From Camarhynchus parvulus (Eukaryota > Chordata > Aves > Passeriformes > Thraupidae), in the NCBI RefSeq assembly GCF_901933205.1, contig NC_044571.1, forward strand, positions 70,929,689 through 70,993,688: a stretch of 64,000 nucleotides of DNA. The letters are read 5' to 3'. The notes under the pieces are model-generated. The model saw only the letters and a list, made by a program, of their open reading frames with translations, was not told the origin of the DNA and ran no database searches. The position numbers were made by a program, and so were the translations under genes. Shown here in pieces: positions 63,701 to 64,000 of the stretch; position 1 is the first letter of the stretch, and every line of letters starts with the position of its first letter.

Positions 63701-64000
63701 TGAAAAATTAAAATCTAGAGATCCTAGAGCTAAAGAATTTGCTGCAAAATGTCAAAACATTCCTTTCCTTCCTTTCCTTAGCAAACCAGCAGGCTTCTCA
63801 CTGCACTGGAAAGGCAGTGATTTTCAGCCTGAAGCGATGTTTTCAGCAAATGATCTTTTCACTGCTGATCATCAAGATATAGTTTGCCTCATACAACCAA
63901 TTCTTAATGAAAATTCGCACTCTTTTAAAGGTTGTGGTACTTTGTCACTAGCCGTCAAAGAATTTTTGGGCTTACTTAAGAAACCAGCAGTTAATTTAGT
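39580..64000 (+). CDS. SACS: Sacsin, 5' half (nine exons, open at right edge)
   Basis: Sacsin is a very large cytoplasmic co-chaperone linked to HSP70/HSP90, the proteasome, intermediate filaments and mitochondria; human loss causes spastic ataxia of Charlevoix-Saguenay. The joined coding parts are 39580-39581, 39797-39947, 42615-42702, 45738-45823, 48147-48258, 49392-49538, 50805-52287, 55289-55380 and 59299-64000, with phases matching at every junction and no internal stop. Domains seen: ubiquitin-like about residues 3-80; first HSP90-like repeat from about 82, with the N-box ELIQNAEDA at 110-118 and glycine box VGRFGIGF at 181-188; second repeat with ELLQNADDA at 1472-1480 and KVGKFGLG at 1544-1551. 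Residue D162 in TPEDWHG aligns with human D168, a known disease site, at a constant offset of six. Similarity to human sacsin, compared from memory, is very high throughout. The third repeat, J and HEPN domains are not in the window. Identity is near certain; the exact start is inferred. Confidence 0.98.
39797..39947 (+). CDS. SACS: SACS exon 2: N-terminal ubiquitin-like domain
   Basis: Codes for residues 1 (last base) to 51. The acceptor follows a pyrimidine-rich tract and ends CGCAG|G; the donor is GAG|GTGAGG. It holds the first half of the ubiquitin-like domain, with [22 protein letters not shown] and [10 protein letters not shown] recognisable against human sacsin (VTVLPGCVGC, RDVKERIFAETG, SEQRLWRGGRE). 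This domain binds the proteasome in the human protein. The exon is very GC-rich. Intron 1 is only 215 bp. Intron 2 (2,667 bp) holds the island's tail, a GAATGAATGAATGAATGA repeat near 40,334, a plus-strand CR1 and a possible CR1 tail near 42.2 kb. Confidence 0.93.
40460..40902 (+). mobile_element. CR1 LINE 3' fragment in SACS intron 2
   Basis: Forward CR1: CCTTATTGTGGCCTTTC, GTGATAGGACAAGGGACAAT, GGAAGAAATTTTTTAGGATG, GAAGTTGTGGATTCCCCATG, CCATTCCAACCCAAACCATT, CTGTGAG. Its 3' tail is short. It lies in the same orientation as SACS. Confidence 0.88.
42156..42212 (+). mobile_element. Possible CR1 3' tail in SACS intron 2
   Basis: GGATTAGATGACTTTCAGTG followed by GTCCTTTCAATCTTGATCATG resembles the end of one CR1 subtype (GGATTAGATGACCTCC...GTCCCTTCCAACC). 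The match is short and the upstream sequence is not recognisable, so this is tentative. Confidence 0.4.
42615..42702 (+). CDS. SACS: SACS exon 3: end of ubiquitin-like domain
   Basis: Codes for residues 52-80 plus one base of codon 81. Acceptor TTCAG|TTG, donor GGAG|GTATGG. It completes the ubiquitin-like fold ([17 protein letters not shown]) and carries the strongly conserved linker SKGLKGGG that leads into the first sacsin repeat. The following 3,035-bp intron holds a 14-bp hairpin with a nearby direct copy at 43.6 kb, a diverged CR1 at 44.1 kb and an (AAT)n tract just before exon 4. Confidence 0.96.
43571..43628. repeat. 14-bp stem hairpin with extra direct copy, SACS intron 3
   Basis: TTTTCTTTCTGTCA at 43574-43587 faces its exact reverse complement TGACAGAAAGAAAA at 43592-43605 across CTCT. 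The left arm with its flank, CATTTTTCTTTCTGTCACTC, is repeated directly at 43608-43627. The right arm thus sits between two direct copies of the left arm. Confidence 0.95.
44105..44262 (-). mobile_element. Diverged CR1 3' fragment in SACS intron 3
   Basis: Reversed CR1 pieces: GTCTGAAGGGACATGAGGAG, CCAGCCTGCTGCTCAGAGTG, GGCAGCTCTGAGGTCAGTCT, GGAGACTGCACAGATTTCTG. Similar layout to 8405-8580. Confidence 0.65.
45683..45714. repeat. (AAT)n microsatellite before SACS exon 4
   Basis: About ten AAT units ending 23 bases before the exon 4 acceptor at 45736-45737. Length changes here would alter the distance between branch point and acceptor. Confidence 0.97.
45738..45823 (+). CDS. SACS: SACS exon 4: start of first sacsin repeat
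   Basis: Codes for the end of codon 81 and residues 82-109. Acceptor TTTTAG|GT, donor AAG|GTAGAC. The peptide [19 protein letters not shown] with the following YPEGGQILK appears identical to human as I recall it. This is the lead-in helix region of the HSP90-like ATPase fold. The acceptor lies only 23 bp after an AAT microsatellite that could vary in length near the polypyrimidine tract. Intron 4 is 2,323 bp and contains a 13-bp hairpin with a partial extra copy at 46.9 kb, but no repeat family I recognise. Confidence 0.97.
46879..46933. repeat. 13-bp stem hairpin plus partial copy, SACS intron 4
   Basis: TATTTCTTGCTAT at 46879-46891 pairs with ATAGCAAGAAATA at 46898-46910 across CTCATA. A partial direct copy, TATCTCATTAGCAAGAAAT, follows at 46915-46933. 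Confidence 0.93.
48147..48258 (+). CDS. SACS: SACS exon 5: N-box of first HSP90-like repeat
   Basis: Codes for residues 110-146 plus one base. Acceptor CTCAG|GAA, donor CAGG|GTAAGT. It begins with [14 protein letters not shown], the Bergerat-fold N-box; N114 and D117 match the residues that in HSP90-type folds contribute to magnesium and nucleotide binding. It continues through [14 protein letters not shown]. The following 1,133-bp intron holds a minus-strand LTR fragment at 48.3-48.5 kb. Confidence 0.97.
48312..48518 (-). mobile_element. LTR fragment in SACS intron 5
   Basis: On the minus strand it starts TGTGCTGGCTTGGGCTTC and matches the 5' part of the LTR family seen at 8.6, 20.3 and 31.9 kb (GGGGGCTGTGTTTTGG, CAAGGCCTTTTCTGCTTCTC, CTGGACAT-like end). 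The 3' half with the TATA box is missing. It lies antisense to SACS. Confidence 0.75.
49392..49538 (+). CDS. SACS: SACS exon 6: glycine-box of first HSP90-like repeat
   Basis: Codes for residues 148-195 plus split codons at both ends. Acceptor TGTAG|GG, donor ACAG|GTAATC. It contains [19 protein letters not shown] and the glycine-rich ATP-lid motif [16 protein letters not shown]162 corresponds to human D168, whose change to tyrosine is a known disease allele said to disturb ATP hydrolysis. The following 1,266-bp intron carries a short minus-strand CR1 3' end at 50.5 kb. Confidence 0.97.
50519..50690 (-). mobile_element. Short CR1 3' end in SACS intron 6
   Basis: Reversed CR1 3' end: AGAATCACAGAATCATGTAG, GTTGTATAAGACCTTTAAG, ATTGAATCCAACCACAAGCC, CCAAGTCCACTAAGCCATGT, ATACCTCCAGGGATGGTGAC. 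About 170 bp, ending 115 bp before exon 7. Confidence 0.9.
50805..52287 (+). CDS. SACS: SACS exon 7: bulk of first sacsin repeat
   Basis: Codes for residues 197-689 plus split codons, a long 1,483-bp internal exon. Acceptor TACAG|AT, donor CCCAG|GTATGC. Recognisable stretches include [48 protein letters not shown] and [19 protein letters not shown], all close to human sacsin. The frame is open from 50,783, upstream of the acceptor, so the splice site rather than an ATG sets its start. Intron 7 (3,001 bp) holds a minus-strand CR1 at 53.5-53.9 kb and an 85-bp tandem duplication at 54.3 kb. Confidence 0.98.
53469..53943 (-). mobile_element. CR1 LINE 3' fragment in SACS intron 7
   Basis: Reversed CR1: AGAATCACAGAATGGGTCAG, GTTGGAAGGGACCACAAGGG, TCATCTGGTCCAACCTCCCA, CCTCTCTGGGCAATCAGTAC, CATTGCCTCTTGTCCTATTG, GGCCCAGCTCCCTCAGCC, GACCCACTCCAGGAGCTCCA. 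It is well preserved over about 475 bp; chance open frames on both strands inside it are not genes. Confidence 0.93.
54276..54446. repeat. 85-bp tandem duplication in SACS intron 7
   Basis: Two adjacent 85-base copies (starting at 54277 and 54362) share GATACAAAAGCATATTATAA, CATAAATCTCCTTGCTAGTG and GTGATGAAACAGGAATTT. I see only four differences between the copies, so the duplication is fairly young. It matches no repeat family known to me. Confidence 0.95.
55289..55380 (+). CDS. SACS: SACS exon 8
   Basis: Codes for the end of codon 690, residues 691-720 and the first base of codon 721. Acceptor TGCTAG|A, donor CGAG|GTAATG. The peptide [17 protein letters not shown] with [11 protein letters not shown] matches human SLFPSLEGRF and LVAALKEAAQTR regions. 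Intron 8 (3,918 bp) has no repeat family that I recognise; it holds a perfect 21-bp stem palindrome at 55.5 kb and is otherwise AT-rich. Confidence 0.95.
55532..55577. repeat. Perfect 21-bp stem palindrome with GAAA loop, SACS intron 8
   Basis: Bases 55532-55552 (starting TTGAATTGAAATGACAC) are the exact reverse complement of 55557-55577, separated only by GAAA. In the sense transcript this would fold as a 21-bp hairpin closed by a GNRA-type tetraloop. It begins 152 bases downstream of the exon 8 donor. Confidence 0.97.
59299..64000 (+). CDS. SACS: SACS giant final exon, first 4,702 bp
   Basis: Codes for residues 722-2287 and is still open at the window edge; in human the last exon is about 12.8 kb. 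Acceptor TTTCAG|GG. The segment starts with [20 protein letters not shown], ends the first repeat, then enters the second HSP90-like repeat near [14 protein letters not shown], with [13 protein letters not shown] (1472 onward), the conserved [18 protein letters not shown] stretch, and [19 protein letters not shown]. Unlike the first repeat, the second is not interrupted by introns. The last readable residues are [10 protein letters not shown], matching GLLKKPTVDL in human. No frameshift or stop is present, so the gene appears intact here. Confidence 0.98.

Overview
This is bird nuclear DNA. The evidence is many fragments of CR1, the main avian LINE, including copies ending in the typical CR1 tail related to ATTCTATGA; several solo LTRs of a type familiar from avian genomes; large AT-rich non-coding stretches; and one recognisable protein gene with vertebrate exon-intron structure. 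The LTR types suggest a neoavian, perhaps passerine, species, but the order cannot be fixed from this window. I saw no prokaryotic features, CRISPR arrays, tRNA or rRNA genes.

Positions 1 to about 39,190 are intergenic. I found no convincing coding exon there. The region holds a solo LTR on the minus strand (3360-3746), a nested pair of opposed CR1 copies (6365-7440), a cluster of CR1 and LTR fragments (8405-9580), further CR1 pieces (10.3, 12.1-12.5, 28.2 and 38.4 kb), two plus-strand solo LTRs of one family (20.3 and 31.9 kb), a degenerate 40-bp tandem array (13.3 kb), a (TA)n tract (23.5 kb), several perfect short palindromes, and two small CpG-bearing patches (6.1 and 17.0 kb).

From about 39,190 to the right edge lies the 5' half of SACS (sacsin) on the plus strand. 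A CpG island (about 39,190-40,080) forms the promoter. Nine exons can be placed with consensus splice sites and continuous phase. They encode about 2,287 residues, close to half of the roughly 4,580 known for the human protein. They carry the N-terminal ubiquitin-like domain, the first sacsin repeat with its HSP90-like ATPase fold (split over several exons), and the second repeat inside the giant final exon, which is still open at 64,000. The remaining repeat, the J domain and the HEPN domain must lie beyond the window.

The most notable point is that the inferred SACS start codon is split by intron 1 (AT at the end of exon 1, G at the start of exon 2), with an in-frame stop 33 bases upstream of the AT. 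Second in interest are several perfect short-loop hairpins in non-coding DNA, the longest a 21-bp stem with a GAAA loop in SACS intron 8, and an 85-bp tandem duplication in intron 7. I found no evidence of a wholly new biological system here.
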